Positions 9,048 to 21,415 of a DNA stretch of 41,119 bases are shown here, piece after piece. Position 1 is the first letter of the stretch, and every line of letters begins with the position of its first letter. The position numbers and the translations under genes were made by a program. Under the pieces are notes generated by a model. The model had not been told where the DNA came from. It saw only the letters and a list, made by a program, of their open reading frames with translations, and did no database searches. Source of the stretch: Nitzschia sp. DOCU1 (Eukaryota > Bacillariophyta > Bacillariophyceae > Bacillariales > Bacillariaceae); the NCBI GenBank assembly GCA_951394045.1, contig CATOAN010000050.1:1-41119 (forward strand), given 5' to 3'.

Positions 9048-9587
9048 ATTTGCGCTTGGAAAAGGCCTTGCATCCCAAGCAATCCAGCGCCGAGCGCCCC
9101 GAGCGTGCAGAGGTCCGTCGCTGGAGTGCATGGCAGCTTGTGCCGAACAGTGATGTCGTGTGCGTCGGGGGTGATTCTTTTCTGGACCCCCAGACGAATT
9201 CCATGAATTGAACTTGTTGCTTTGTGCTCCGCAAAGTGTGCACTACTGTCTGGGAACCTCCAAGAATAATCGATTTAATCTGGTTAAGTTATTTAATTGC
9301 GAGCGGCTCGCTTGGGGCGCCCCTCCCCTCCCTTCCGGCACGCCTACTCACAATTAATTGAATTAAATAAATTGAATGAATTAATGGAAAATAAGTTAAA
9401 TGCATCAAATTAATTCAATAAACCAGAAGACGGTCTAATACGTCGGCACATAACTCATTCAGCGTTTTCCCTTGAACCGCGCGCGTGTCCTCCGCGCAAG
9501 CAGAAACAACAAACAAGGGCAGCAATACACCAAACAAAATAAAACAAAAACTAACAAAGGAAGCAAGGTCCCCAATTGCAGCAGCGC

Positions 9588-9660
9588 TTCCGCCACCGGG
9601 ACTCGAACCCGGGTCGCTCGGGTGAGAGCCGAGTATCCTAACCAGCTGGACTATAGCGGA
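9588..9660 (-). tRNA. tRNA-Glu(CUC) B8
   Basis: One change: T13C, converting the 13-22 wobble to C-G. All stems are paired; one of the best folding copies. Confidence 0.92.
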
Positions 9661-10210
9661 ATTTGCGCTTGGACAAACTTTGCGTCCCAAGCAATCCAGC
9701 GCCGAGCGCGCCGAGCGCGCCGAGGTCCGTCGCTGGAATGCATGGCAACTTGTGCCGAAACAATGTGTTCGTGTGTGTCGGGGGTAATTGTTTTTTTGGA
9801 ACCCCAGAAGAATTCCATATTTTGAACTTTTTGTTTTGTGTTCAGCAAAGTGTGCTTTACAACCTCCAATAACCATCGAATTAATCTGGTTGACTTATTC
9901 AATCGCGAGCGGTTCGCCTTGGGCGCCCCCATCCCCACCCTTCCGGCGCGCCTACTCGCAATTAATTGACTTAAATAAATTAAATACAATAAACAATAAT
10001 AATTGAAAAGAATTTGAAGCAATTAAATTAATTCAACAAAGCAGAAAATGGGTCCAACGCGTCAGCACACAAGCCATGTACATGAAGTAAATAAACGCAC
10101 TCAACAGTTTCCCTTGAACCGCGCGCGTGTCCGCCGCGCAAGCAAAAAAACAACAAAACAAACAACACGAACACAACCAAAGGAACCAAGATCCCCCAGG
10201 GCAATAGCAC

Positions 10211-10283
10211 TTCCGCCGCCGTCTCTCGAGCCCGGGACGCTCGGGTGAGAGCCGAGTATCCTAACCAACTAGACTATAGCGGA
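10211..10283 (-). pseudogene. tRNA-Glu pseudogene A9
   Basis: No change in the 73 nt. The upstream flank reads ccttgcgtccc, which is B-like at the gcg. The downstream A-rich block has lost one base. Confidence 0.85.
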
Positions 10284-10823
10284 ATTTGCGCTTGGAAAAG
10301 GCCTTGCGTCCCAAGCAATCCAGCGCCGAGCGCCCCGAGCGTGCAGAGGTCCGTCGCTGGAGTGCATGGCAGCTTGTGCCGAACAGTGATGTCGTGTGTG
10401 TCGGGGGTGATTCTTTTCTGGACCCCCAGACGAATTCCATGCATTGAACTTGTTGCTTTGTGCTCCGCAAAGTGTGCACTACTGTCTGGGAACCTCCAAG
10501 AATAATCGATTTAATCTGGTTAAGTTATTTAATTGCGAGCGGCTCGCTTGGGGCGCCCCTCCCCTCCCTTCCGGCACGCCTACTCACAATTAATTGAATT
10601 AAATAAATTGAATGAATTAATGGAAAATAAATTAAATGCATCAAATTAATTCAATCAACCAGAAGACGGTCTAATACGTCGGCACATAACTCATTCAGCG
10701 TTTTCCCTTGAACCGCGCGCGTGTCCTCCGCGCAAGCAGAAACAACAAACAAGGGCAGCAATACACCAAGCAAAATAAAACAAAAACTAACAAAGGAAGC
10801 AAGGTCCCCAATTGCAGCAGCGC

Positions 10824-10896
10824 TTCCGCCACCGGGACTCGAACCTGGGTCGCTCGGGTGAGAGCCGAGTATCCTAACCAGCTAGACTATAGCGGA
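10824..10896 (-). tRNA. tRNA-Glu(CUC) B9
   Basis: G51A with an A51-C63 mismatch, as in B2 and B31. The upstream flank has cttgtac instead of cttggac, shared with B27. Confidence 0.85.
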
Positions 10897-11447
10897 ATTT
10901 GCGCTTGTACAAACTTTGCGTCCCAAGCAATCCAGCGCCGAGCGCGCCGAGCGCGCCGAGGTCCGTCGCTGGAATGCATGGCAACTTGTGCCGAAACAAT
11001 GTGTTCGTGTGTGTCGGGGGTAATTGTTTTTTTGGAACCCCAGAAGAATTCCATATTTTGAACTTTTTGTTTTGTGTTCAGCAAAGTGTGCTTTACAACC
11101 TCCAATAACCATCGAATTAATCGGGTTGACTTATTCAATCGCGAGCGGTTCGCCTTGGGCGCCCCCATCCCCACCCTTCCGGCGCGCCTACTCGCAATTA
11201 ATTGACTTAAATAAATTAAATACAATAAAAAATAATAATTGAAAAGAATTTGAAGCACTTAAATTAATTCAACAAAGCAGAAAATGGGTCCAACGCGTCA
11301 GCACACAAGCCATGTACATGAAGTAAATAAACGCACTCAACAGTTTCCCTTGAACCGCGCGCGTGTCCGCCGCGCAAGCAAAAAAACTAACAAAACAAAC
11401 AACACGAACACAACCAAAGGAACCAAGATCCCCCAGGGCAATAGCAC

Positions 11448-11520
11448 TTCCGCCGCCGTCTCTCGAGCCCGGGACGCTCGGGTGAGAGCCGAGTATCCTA
11501 ACCAACTAGACTATAGCGGA
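11448..11520 (-). pseudogene. tRNA-Glu pseudogene A10
   Basis: No change in the 73 nt. The downstream hairpin loop has T to G, as in A9 and A25. Confidence 0.85.
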
Positions 11521-12060
11521 ATTTGCGCTTGGAAAAGGCCTTGCATCCCAAGCAATCCAGCGCCGAGCGCCCCGAGCGTGCAGAGGTCCGTCGCTGGAGT
11601 GCATGGCAGCTTGTGCCGAACAATGATGTCGTGTGTGTCGGGGGTGATTCTTTTCTGGACCCCCAGACGAATTCCATGAATTGAACTTGTTGCTTTGTGC
11701 TCCGCAAAGTGTGCACTACTGTCTGGGAACCTCCAAGAATAATCGATTTAATCTGGTTAAGTTATTTAATTGCGAGCGGCTCGCTTGGGGCGCCCCTCCC
11801 CTCCCTTCCGGCACGCCTACTCACAATTAATTGAATTAAATAAATTGAATGAATTAATGGAAAATAAGTTAAATGCATCAAATTAATTCAATAAACCAGA
11901 AGACGGTCTAATACGTCGGCACATAACTCATTCAGCGTTTTCCCTTGAACCGCGCGCGTGTCCTCCGCGCAAGCAGAAACAACAAACAAGGGCAGCAATA
12001 CACCAAACAAAATAAAACAAAAACTAACAAAGGAAGCAAGGTCCCCAATTGCAGCAGCGC

Positions 12061-12133
12061 TTCCGCCACCGGGACTCGAACCCGGGTCGCTCGGGTGAGA
12101 GCCGAGTATCCTAACCAGCTAGACTATAGCGGA
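12061..12133 (-). tRNA. tRNA-Glu(CUC) B10, the only exact consensus copy
   Basis: No difference from the B consensus in 73 nt, the only such copy of 33. All four stems pair, both internal promoter boxes are intact and the anticodon is CUC. One base is missing in the 5' flank (cttgacaa instead of cttggacaa), upstream of the CAA. Best candidate in the window for a fully working tRNA-Glu gene. Confidence 0.95.
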
Positions 12134-12684
12134 ATTTGCGCTTGACAAACTTTGCGTCCCAAGCAATCCAGCGCCGAGCGCGCCGAGCGCGCCGAGGTCC
12201 GTCGCTGGAATGCATGGCAACTTGTGCCGAAACAATGTGTTCGTGTGTGTCGGGGGTAATTGTTTTTTTGGAACCCCAGAAGAATTCCATATTTTGAACT
12301 TTTTGTTTTGTGTTCAGCAAAGTGTGCTTTACAACCTCCAATAACCATCGAATTAATCTGGTTGACTTATTCAATCGCGAGCGGTTCGCCTTGGGCGCCC
12401 CCATCCCCACCCTTCCGGCGCGCCTACTCGCAATTAATTGACTTAAATAAATTAAATACAATAAAAAATAATAATTGAAAAGAATTTGAAGCAATTAAAT
12501 TAATTCAACAAAGCAGAAAATGGGTCCAACGCGTCAGCACACAAGCCATGTACATGAAGTAAATAAACGCACTCAACAGTTTCCCTTCAACCGCGCGCGT
12601 GTCCTCCGCGCAAGCAAAAAAAACTAACAAAACACACAACACGAACACAACCAAAGGAACCAAGATCCCCCAGGGCAATAGCAC

Positions 12685-12757
12685 TTCCGCCGCCGTCTCT
12701 CGAGCCCGGGACGCTCGGGTGAGAGCCGAGTATCCTAACCAACTAGACTATAGCGGA
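12685..12757 (-). pseudogene. tRNA-Glu pseudogene A11
   Basis: No change in the 73 nt. Downstream, the minus-strand GGTTCAA is changed to GGTTGAA, and the oligo-T run is 8 long. Confidence 0.85.
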
Positions 12758-13297
12758 ATTTGCGCTTGGAAAAGGCCTTGCATCCCAAGCAATCCAGCGC
12801 CGAGCGCCCCGAGCGTGCAGAGGTCCGTCGCTGGAGTGCATGGCAGCTTGTGCCGAACAGTGATGTCGTGTGTGTCGGGGGTGATTCTTTTCTGGACCCC
12901 CAGACGAATTCCATGAATTGAACTTGTTGCTTTGTGCTCCGCAAAGTGTGCACTACTGTCTGGGAACCTCCAAGAATAATCGATTTAATCTGGTTAAGTT
13001 ATTTAATGGCGAGCGGCTCGCTTGGGGCGCCCCTCCCCTCCCTTCCGGCACGCCTACTCACAATTACTTGAATTAAATAAATTGAATGAATTAATGGAAA
13101 ATAAGTTAAATGCATCAAATTAATTCAATAAACCAGAAGACGGTCTAATACGTCGGCACATAACACATTCAGCGTTTTCCCTTGAACCGCGCGCGTGTCC
13201 TCCGCGCAAGCAGAAACAACAAACAAGGGCAGCAATACACCAAACAAAATAAAACAAAAACTAACAAAGGAAGCAAGGTCCCCAATTGCAGCAGCGC

Positions 13298-13370
13298 TTC
13301 CAAAACCGGGACTCGAACCCGGGTCGCTCGGGTGAGAGCCGAGTATCCTAACCAGCTAGACTATAGCGGA
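13298..13370 (-). tRNA. tRNA-Glu B11, acceptor stem broken
   Basis: Three adjacent changes at 67-69 (GGC to TTT on the tRNA strand) destroy acceptor pairs 5-68 and 6-67 and leave only a wobble at 4-69. The rest, including promoter boxes and the CUC anticodon, is consensus. Probably transcribed but not matured or charged normally; could equally be called a pseudogene. Confidence 0.7.
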
Positions 13371-13921
13371 ATTTGCGCTTGGACAAACTTTGCGTCCCAA
13401 GCAATCCAGCGCCGAGCGCGCCGAGCGCGCCGAGGTCCGTCGCTGGAATGCATGGCAACTTGTGCCGAAACAATGTGTTCGTGTGTGTCGGGGGTAATTG
13501 TTTTTTTGGAACCCCAGAAGAACTCCATATTTTGAACTTTTTGTTTTGTGTTCAGCAAAGTGTGCTTTACAACCTCCAATAACCATCGAATTAATCTGGT
13601 TGACTTATTCAATCGCGAGCGGTTCGCCTTGGGCGCCCCCATCCCCACCCTTCCGGCGCGCCTACTCGCAATTAATTGACTTAAATAAATTAAATACAAT
13701 AAAAAATAATAATTGAAAAGAATTTGAAGCAATTAAATTAATTCAACAAAGCAGAAAATGGGTCCAACGCGTCAGCACACAAGCCATGTACATGAAGTAA
13801 ATACACGCACTCAACAGTTTCCCTTGAACCGCGCGCGTGTCCTCCGCGCAAGCAAAAAAACTAACAAAACAAACAACACGAACACAACCAAAGGAACCAA
13901 GATCCCCCAGGGCAATCGCAC

Positions 13922-13994
13922 TTCCGCCGCCGTCTCTCGAGCCCGGGACGCTCGGGTGAGAGCCGAGTATCCTAACCAACTAGACTATAGCGGA
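13922..13994 (-). pseudogene. tRNA-Glu pseudogene A12
   Basis: No change in the 73 nt; downstream aatcgcac variant. Confidence 0.85.
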
Positions 13995-14534
13995 ATTTGC
14001 GCTTGGAAAAGGCCTTGCATCCCAAGCAATCCAGCGCCGAGCGCCCCGAGCGTGCAGAGGTCCGTCGCTGGAGTGCATGGCAGCTTGTGCCGAACAGTGA
14101 TGTCGTGTGTGTCGGGGGTGATTCTTTTCTGGACCCCCAGACGAATTCCATGAATTGAACTTGTTGCTGTGTGCTCCGCAAAGTGTGCACTACTGTCTGG
14201 GAACCTCCAAGAATAATCGATTTAATCTGGTTAAGTTATTTAATTGCGAGCGGCTCGCTTGGGGCGCCCCTCCCCTCCCTTCCGGCACGCCTACTCACAA
14301 TTAATTGAATTAAATAAATTGAATGAATTAATGGAAAATAAGTTAAATGCATCAAATTAATTCAATAAACCAGAAGACGGTCTAATACGTCGGCACATAA
14401 CTCATTCAGCGTTTTCCCTTGAACCGCGCGCGTGTCCTCCGCGCAAGCAGAAACAACAAACAAGGGCAGCAATACACCAAACAAAATAAAACAAAAACTA
14501 ACAAAGGAAGCAAGGTCCCCAATTGCAGCAACGC

Positions 14535-14607
14535 TTCCGGCACCGGGACTCGAACCCGGGTCGCTCGGGTGAGAGCCGAGTATCCTAACCAGCTAGACTA
14601 TAGCGGA
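14535..14607 (-). tRNA. tRNA-Glu(CUC) B12, acceptor mismatch
   Basis: G68C gives a C5-C68 mismatch in the acceptor stem; also found in B29. The trailer just downstream has gcagcaacgc, a G to A change on the plus strand. Confidence 0.82.
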
Positions 14608-15158
14608 ATTTGCGCTTGGACAAACTTTGCGTCCCAAGCAATCCAGCGCCGAGCGCGCCGAGCGCGCCGAGGTCCGTCGCTGGAATGCATGGCAACCTGT
14701 GCCGAAACAATGTGTTCGTGTGTGTCGGGGGTAATTGTTTTTTTGGAACCCCAGAAGAACTCCATATTTTGAACTTTTTGTTTTGTGTTCAGCAAAGTGT
14801 GCTTTACAACCTCCAATAACCATCGAATTAATCTGGTTGACTTATTCAATCGCGAGCGGTTCGCCTTGGGCGCCCCCATCCCCACCCTTCCGGCGCGCCT
14901 ACTCGCAATTAATTGACTTAAATAAATTAAATACAATAAAAAATAATAATTGAAAAGAATTTGAAGCAATTAAATTAATTCAACAAAGCAGAAAATGGGT
15001 CCAACGCGTCAGCACACAAGCCATGTACATGAAGTAAATAAACGCACTCAACAGTTTCCCTTGAACCGCGCGCGTGTCCTCCGCGCAAGCAAAAAAACTA
15101 ACAAAACAAACAACACGAACACAACCAAAGGAACCAAGATCCCCCAGGGCAATAGCAC

Positions 15159-15231
15159 TTCCGCCGCCGTCTCTCGAGCCCGGGACGCTCGGGTGAGAGC
15201 CGAGTATCCTAACCAACTAGACTATAGCGGA
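15159..15231 (-). pseudogene. tRNA-Glu pseudogene A13
   Basis: No change in the 73 nt. Confidence 0.85.
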
Positions 15232-15771
15232 ATTTGCGCTTGGAAAAGGCCTTGCATCCCAAGCAATCCAGCGCCGAGCGCCCCGAGCGTGCAGAGGTCC
15301 GTCGCTGGAGTGCATGGCAGCTTGTGCCGAACAGTGATTTCGTGTGTGTCGGGGGTGATTCTTTTCTGGACCCCCAGACGAATTCCATGAATTGAACTTG
15401 TTGCTTTGTGCTCCGCAAAGTGTGCACTACTGTCTGGGAACCTCCAAGAATAATCGATTTAATCTGGTTAAGTTATTTAATTGCGAGCGGCTCGCTTGGG
15501 GCGCCCCTCCCCTCCCTTCCGGCACGCCTACTCACAATTAATTGAATTAAATAAATTGAATGAATTAATGGAAAATAAGTTAAATGCATCAAATTAATTC
15601 AATAAACCAGAAGACGGTCTAATACGTCGGCACATAACTCATTCAGCGTTTTCCCTTGAACCGCGCGCGTGTCCTCCGCGCAAGCAGAAACAACAAACAA
15701 GGGCAGCACTACACCAAACAAAATAAAACAAAAACTAACAAAGGAAGCAAGGTCCCCAATTGCAGCAGCGC

Positions 15772-15844
15772 TTCCGCCACCGGGACTCGAACCCGGGTCG
15801 CTCGGGTGAAAGCCGAGTATCCTAGCCAGCTAGACTATAGCGGA
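15772..15844 (-). tRNA. tRNA-Glu(UUC) B13, anticodon variant
   Basis: C34T gives anticodon UUC, and T20C lies in the D loop. All stems remain paired, and both promoter boxes are good. Second UUC copy; its flanks do not share B3-specific variants, so it may be independent or moved by a short conversion tract. Confidence 0.9.
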
Positions 15845-16395
15845 ATTTGCGCTTGGACAAACTTTGCGTCCCAAGCAATCCAGCGCCGAGCGCGCCGAGC
15901 GCGCCGAGGTCCGTCGCTGGAATGCATGGCAACTTGTGCCGAAACAATGTGTTCGTGTGTGTCGGGGGTAATTGTTTTTTTGGAACCCCAGAAGAATTCC
16001 ATATTTTGAACTTTTTGTTTTGTGTTCAGCAAAGTGTGCTTTACAACCTCCAATAACCATCGAATTAATCGGGTTGACTTATTCAATCGCGAGCGGTTCG
16101 CCTTGGGCGCCCCCATCCCCACCCTTCCGGCGCGCCTACTCGCAATTAATTGACTTAAATAAATTAAATACAATAAAAAATAATAATTGAAAAGAATTTG
16201 AAGCAATTAAATTAATTCAACAAAGCAGAAAATGGGTCCAACGCGTCAGCACACAAGCCATGTACATGAAGTAAATAAACGCACTCAACAGTTTCCCTTC
16301 AACCGCGCGCGTGTCCTCCGCGCAAGCAAAAAAACTAATAAAACAAACAACACGAACACAACCAAAGGAACCAAGATCCCCCAGGGCAATAGCAC

Positions 16396-16468
16396 TTCCG
16401 CCGCCGTCTCTCGAGCCCGGGACGCTCGGGTGAGAGCCGAGTATCCTAACCAACTAGACTATAGCGGA
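16396..16468 (-). pseudogene. tRNA-Glu pseudogene A14
   Basis: No change in the 73 nt. The downstream GGTTCAA is GGTTGAA, as in A11. Confidence 0.85.
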
Positions 16469-17008
16469 ATTTGCGCTTGGAAAAGGCCTTGCATCCCAAG
16501 CAATCCAGCGCCGAGCGCCCCGAGCGTGCAGAGGTCCGTCGCTGGAGTGCATGGCAGCTTGTGCCGAACAGTGATGTCGTGTGTGTCGGGGGTGATTCTT
16601 TTCTGGACCCCCAGACGAATTCCATGAATTGAACTTGTTGCTCTGTGCTCCGCAAAGTGTGCGCTACTGTCTGGGAACCTCCAAGAATAATCGATTTAAT
16701 CTGGTTAAGTTATTTAATTGCGAGCGGCTCGCTTGGGGCGCCCCTCCCCTCCCTTCCGGCACGCCTACTCACAATTAATTGAATTAAATAAATTGAATGA
16801 ATTAATGGAAAATAAGTTAAATGCATCAAATTAATTCAATAAACCAGAAGACGGTCTAATACGTCGGCACATAACTCATTCAGCGTTTTCCCTTGAACCG
16901 CGCGCGTGTCCTCCGCGCAAGCAGAAACAACAAACAAGGGCAGCAATACACCAAACAAAATAAAACAAAAACTAACAAAGGAAGCAAGGTCCCCAATTGC
17001 AGCAGCGC

Positions 17009-17081
17009 TTCCGCCACCGGGACTCGAACCCGGGTTGCTCGGGTGAGAGCCGAGTATCCTAACCAGCTAGACTATAGCGGA
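17009..17081 (-). tRNA. tRNA-Glu(CUC) B14
   Basis: G45A in the variable loop (CpG to TpG on the plus strand); all stems intact. Upstream ttccagatttt variant is shared with adjacent B15. Confidence 0.92.
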
Positions 17082-17632
17082 ATTTGCGCTTGGACAAACT
17101 TTGCGTCCCAAGCAATCCAGCGCCGAGCGCGCCGAGCGCGCCGAGGTCCGTCGCTGGAATGCATGGCAACTTGTGCCGAAACAATGTGTTCGTGTGTGTC
17201 GGGGGTAATTGTTTTTTTGGAACCCCAGAAGAATTCCAGATTTTGAACTTTTTGTTTTGTGTTCAGCAAAGTGTGCTTTACAACCTCCAATAACCATCGA
17301 ATTAATCTGGTTGACTTATTCAATCGCGAGCGGTTCGCCTTGGGCGCCCCCATCCCCACCCTTCCGGCGCGCCTACTCGCAATTAATTGACTTAAATAAA
17401 TTAAATACAATAAAAAATAATAATTGAAAAGAATTTGAAGCGATTAAATTAATTCAACAAAGCAGAAAATGGGTCCAACGCGTCAGCACACAAGCCATGT
17501 ACATGAAGTAAATAAACGCACTCAACAGTTTCCCTTGAACCGCGCGCGTGTCCTCCGCGCAAGCAAAAAAACTAACAAAACAAGCAACACGAACACAACC
17601 AAAGGAACCAAGATCCCCCAGGGCAATAGCAC

Positions 17633-17705
17633 TTCCGCCGCCGTCTCTCGAGCCCGGGACGCTCGGGTGAGAGCCGAGTATCCTAACCAACTAGACTATA
17701 GCGGA
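17633..17705 (-). pseudogene. tRNA-Glu pseudogene A15
   Basis: No change in the 73 nt. Confidence 0.85.
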
Positions 17706-18245
17706 ATTTGCGCTTGGAAAAGGCCTTGCATCCCAAGCAATCCAGCGCCGAGCGCCCCGAGCGTGCAGAGGTCCGTCGCTGGAGTGCATGGCAGCTTGTG
17801 CCGAACAGTGATGTCGTGTGTGTCGGGGGTGATTCTTTTCTGGACCCCCAGACGAATTCCATGAGTTGAACTTGTTGCTTTGTGCTCCGCAAAGTGTGCA
17901 CTACTGTCTGGGAACCTCCAAGAATAATCGATTTAATCTGGTTAAGTTATTTAATTGCGAGCGGCTCGCTTGGGGCGCCCCTCCCCTCCCTTCCGGCACG
18001 CCTACTCACAATTAATTGAATTAAATAAATTGAATGAATTAATGGAAAATAAGTTAAATGCATCAAATTAATTCAATAAACCAGAAGACGGTCTAATACG
18101 TCGGCACATAACTTATTCAGCGTTTTCCCTTGAACCGCGCGCGTGTCCTCCGCGCAGGCAGAAACAACAAACAAGGGCAGCAATACACCAAACAAAATAA
18201 AACAAAAACTAACAAAGGAAGCAAGGTCCCCAATTGCAGCAGCGC

Positions 18246-18318
18246 TTCCACCACCGGGACTCGAACCCGGGTCGCTCGGGTGAGAGCCGAGTATCCTAAC
18301 CAGCTAGACTATAGCGGA
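18246..18318 (-). tRNA. tRNA-Glu(CUC) B15
   Basis: C69T makes a G4-T69 wobble in the acceptor stem; still pairs. CpG-type transition. Confidence 0.9.
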
Positions 18319-18869
18319 ATTTGCGCTTGGACAAACTTTGCGTCCCAAGCAATCCAGCGCCGAGCGCGCCGAGCGCGCCGAGGTCCGTCGCTGGAATGCA
18401 TGGCAACTTGTGCCGAAACAATGTGTTCGTGTGTGTCGGGGGTAATTGTTTTTTTGGAACCCCAGAAGAATTCCAGATTTTGAACTTTTTGTTTTGTGTT
18501 CAGCAAAGTGTGCTTTACAACCTCCAATAACCATCGAATTAATCTGGTTGACTTATTCAATCGCGAGCGGTTCGCCTTGGGCGCCCCCATCCCCACCCTT
18601 CCGGCGCGCCTACTCGCAATTAATTGACTTAAATAAATTAAATACAATAAAAAATAATAATTGAAAAGAATTTGAAGCGATTAAATTAATTCAACAAAGC
18701 AGAAAATGGGTCCAACGCGTCAGCACACAGGCCATGTACATGAAGTAAATAAACGCACTCAACAGTTTCCCTTGAACCGCGCGCGTGTCCTCCGCGCAAG
18801 CAAAAAAACTAACAAAACAAACAACACGAACACAACCAAAGGAACCAAGATCCCCCAGGGCAATCGCAC

Positions 18870-18942
18870 TTCCGCCGCCGTCTCTCGAGCCCGGGACGCT
18901 CGGGTGAGAGCCGAGTATCCTAACCAACTAGACTATAGCGGA
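18870..18942 (-). pseudogene. tRNA-Glu pseudogene A16
   Basis: No change in the 73 nt; downstream aatcgcac variant. Confidence 0.85.
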
Positions 18943-19482
18943 ATTTGCGCTTGGAAAAGGCCTTGCATCCCAAGCAATCCAGCGCCGAGCGCCCCGAGCG
19001 TGCAGAGGTCCGTCGCTGGAGTGCATGGCAGCTTGTGCCGAACAGTGATGTCGTGTGTGTCGGGGGTGATTCTTTTCTGGACCCCCAGACGAATTCCATG
19101 AATTGAACTTGTTGCTTTGTGCTCCGCAAAGTGTGCACTACTGTCTGGGAACCTCCAAGAATAATCGATTTAATCTGGCTAAGTTATTTAATTGCGAGCG
19201 GCTCGCTTGGGGCGCCCCTCCCCTCCCTTCCGGCACGCCTACTCACAATTAATTGAATTAAATAAATTGAATGAATTAATGGAAAATAAGTTAAATGCAT
19301 CAAATTAATTCAATAAACCAGAAGACGGTCTAATACGTCGGCACATAACTCATTCAGCGTTTTCCCTTGAACCGCGCGCGTGTCCTCCGCGCAGGCAGAA
19401 ACAACAAACAGGGGCAGCAATACACCAAACAAAATAAAACAAAAACTAACAAAGGAAGCAAGGTCCCCAATTGCAGCAGCGC

Positions 19483-19555
19483 TTCCGCCACCGGGACTCG
19501 AACCCGGGACGCTCGGGTGAGAGCCGAGTATCCTAACCAGCTAGACTATAGCGGA
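19483..19555 (-). tRNA. tRNA-Glu(CUC) B16 with A-type base at 46
   Basis: A46T, which is the A-monomer base at that site (cccgggacgc on the plus strand). It could be a short conversion tract from an A copy. A46 is part of the augmented D-helix identity of E. coli tRNA-Glu, so charging could be affected. The stems are intact. Confidence 0.88.
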
Positions 19556-20105
19556 ATTTGCGCTTGGACAAACTTTGCGTCCCAAGCAATCCAGCGCCGA
19601 GCGCGCCGAGCGCGCCGAGGTCCGTCGCTGGAATGCATGGCAACTTCTGCCGAAACAATGTGTTCGTGTGTGTCGGGGGTAATTGTTTTTTCGGAACCCC
19701 AGAAGAATTCCATATTTTGAACTTTTTGTTTTGTGTTCAGCAAAGTGTGCTTTACAACCTCCAATAACCATCGAATTAATCTGGTTGACTTATTCAATCG
19801 CGAGCGGTTCGCCTTGGGCGCCCCCATCCCCACCCTTCCGGCGCGCCTACTCGCAATTAATTGACTTAAATAAATTAAATACAATAAAAATAATAATTGA
19901 AAAGAAGTTGAAGCAATTAAATTAATTCAACAAAGCAGAAAATGGGTCCAACGCGTCAGCACACAAGCCATGTGCATGAAGTAAATAAACGCACTCAACA
20001 GTTTCCCTTGAACCGCGCGCGTGTCCTCCGCGCAAGCAAAAAAACTAACAAAACAAACAACACGAACACAACCAAAGGAACCAAGATCCCCCAGGGCAAT
20101 CGCAC

Positions 20106-20178
20106 TTCCGCCGCCGTCTCTCGAGCCCGGGACGCTCGGGTGAGAGCCGAGTATCCTAACCAACTAGACTATAGCGGA
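20106..20178 (-). pseudogene. tRNA-Glu pseudogene A17
   Basis: No change in the 73 nt; downstream aatcgcac variant, as in adjacent A16. Confidence 0.85.
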
Positions 20179-20718
20179 ATTTGCGCTTGGAAAAGGCCTT
20201 GCATCCCAAGCAATCCAGCGCCGAGCGCCCCGAGCGTGCAGAGGTCCGTCGCTGGAGTGCATGGCAGCTTGTGCCGAACAGTGATGTCGTGTGCGTCGGG
20301 GGTGATTCTTTTCTGGACCCCCAGACGAATTCCATGAATTGAACTTGTTGCTTTGTGCTCCGCAAAGTGTGCACTACTGTCTGGGAACCTCCAAGAATAA
20401 TCGATTTAATCTGGTTAAGTTATTTAATTGCGAGCGGCTCGCTTGGGGCGCCCCTCCCCTCCCTTCCGGCACGCCTACTCACAATTAATTGAATTAAATA
20501 AATTGAATGAATTAATGGAAAATAAGTTAAATGCATCAAATTAATTCAATAAACCAGAAGACGGTCTAATACGTCGGCACATAACTCATTCAGCGTTTTC
20601 CCTTGAACCGCGCGCGTGTCCTCCGCGCAAGCAGAAACAACAAACAGGGGCAGCAATACACCAAACAAAATAAAACAAAAACTAACAAAGGAAGCAAGGT
20701 CCCCAATTGCAGCGGCGC

Positions 20719-20791
20719 TTCCGCCACCGGGACTCGAATCCGGGTCGCTCGGGTGAGAGCCGAGTATCCTAACCAGCTAGACTATAGCGGA
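20719..20791 (-). tRNA. tRNA-Glu(CUC) B17, B-box G53 changed
   Basis: G53A loses the near-universal G53-C61 pair and changes the B box to GATTCGA. Shared with B27 and B33. The 5' flank is also altered (ttacgc). Likely weak in transcription and fold. Confidence 0.8.
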
Positions 20792-21342
20792 ATTTACGCT
20801 TGGACAAACTTTGCGTCCCAAGCAATCCAGCGCCGAGCGCGCCGAGCGCGCCGAGGTCCGTCGCTGGAATGCATGGCAACTTGTGCCGAAACAATGTGTT
20901 CGTGTGTGTCGGGGGTAATTGTTTTTTCGGAACCCCAGAAGAATTCCATATTTTGAACTTTTTGTTTTGTGTTCAGCAAAGTGTGCTTTACAACCTCCAA
21001 TAACCATCGAATTAATCTGGTTGACTTATTCAATCGCGAGCGGTTCGCCTTGGGTGCCCCCATCCCCACCCTTCCGGCGCGCCTACTCGCAATTAATTGA
21101 CTTAAATCAATTAAATACAATAAAAAATAATAATTGAAAAGAATTTGAAGAAATTAAATTAATTCAACAAAGCAGAAAATGGGTCCAACGCGTCAGCACA
21201 CAAGCCATGTACATGAAGTAAATAAACGCACTCAACAGTTTCCCTTGAACCGCGCGCGTGTCCTCCGCGCAAGCAAAAAAACTAACAAAACAAACAGCAC
21301 GAACACAACCAAAGGAACCAAGATCCCCCAGGGCAATAGCAC

Positions 21343-21415
21343 TTCCGCCGCCGTCTCTCGAGCCCGGGACGCTCGGGTGAGAGCCGAGTATCCTAACCAA
21401 CTAGACTATAGCGGA
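21343..21415 (-). pseudogene. tRNA-Glu pseudogene A18
   Basis: No change in the 73 nt. Confidence 0.85.
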
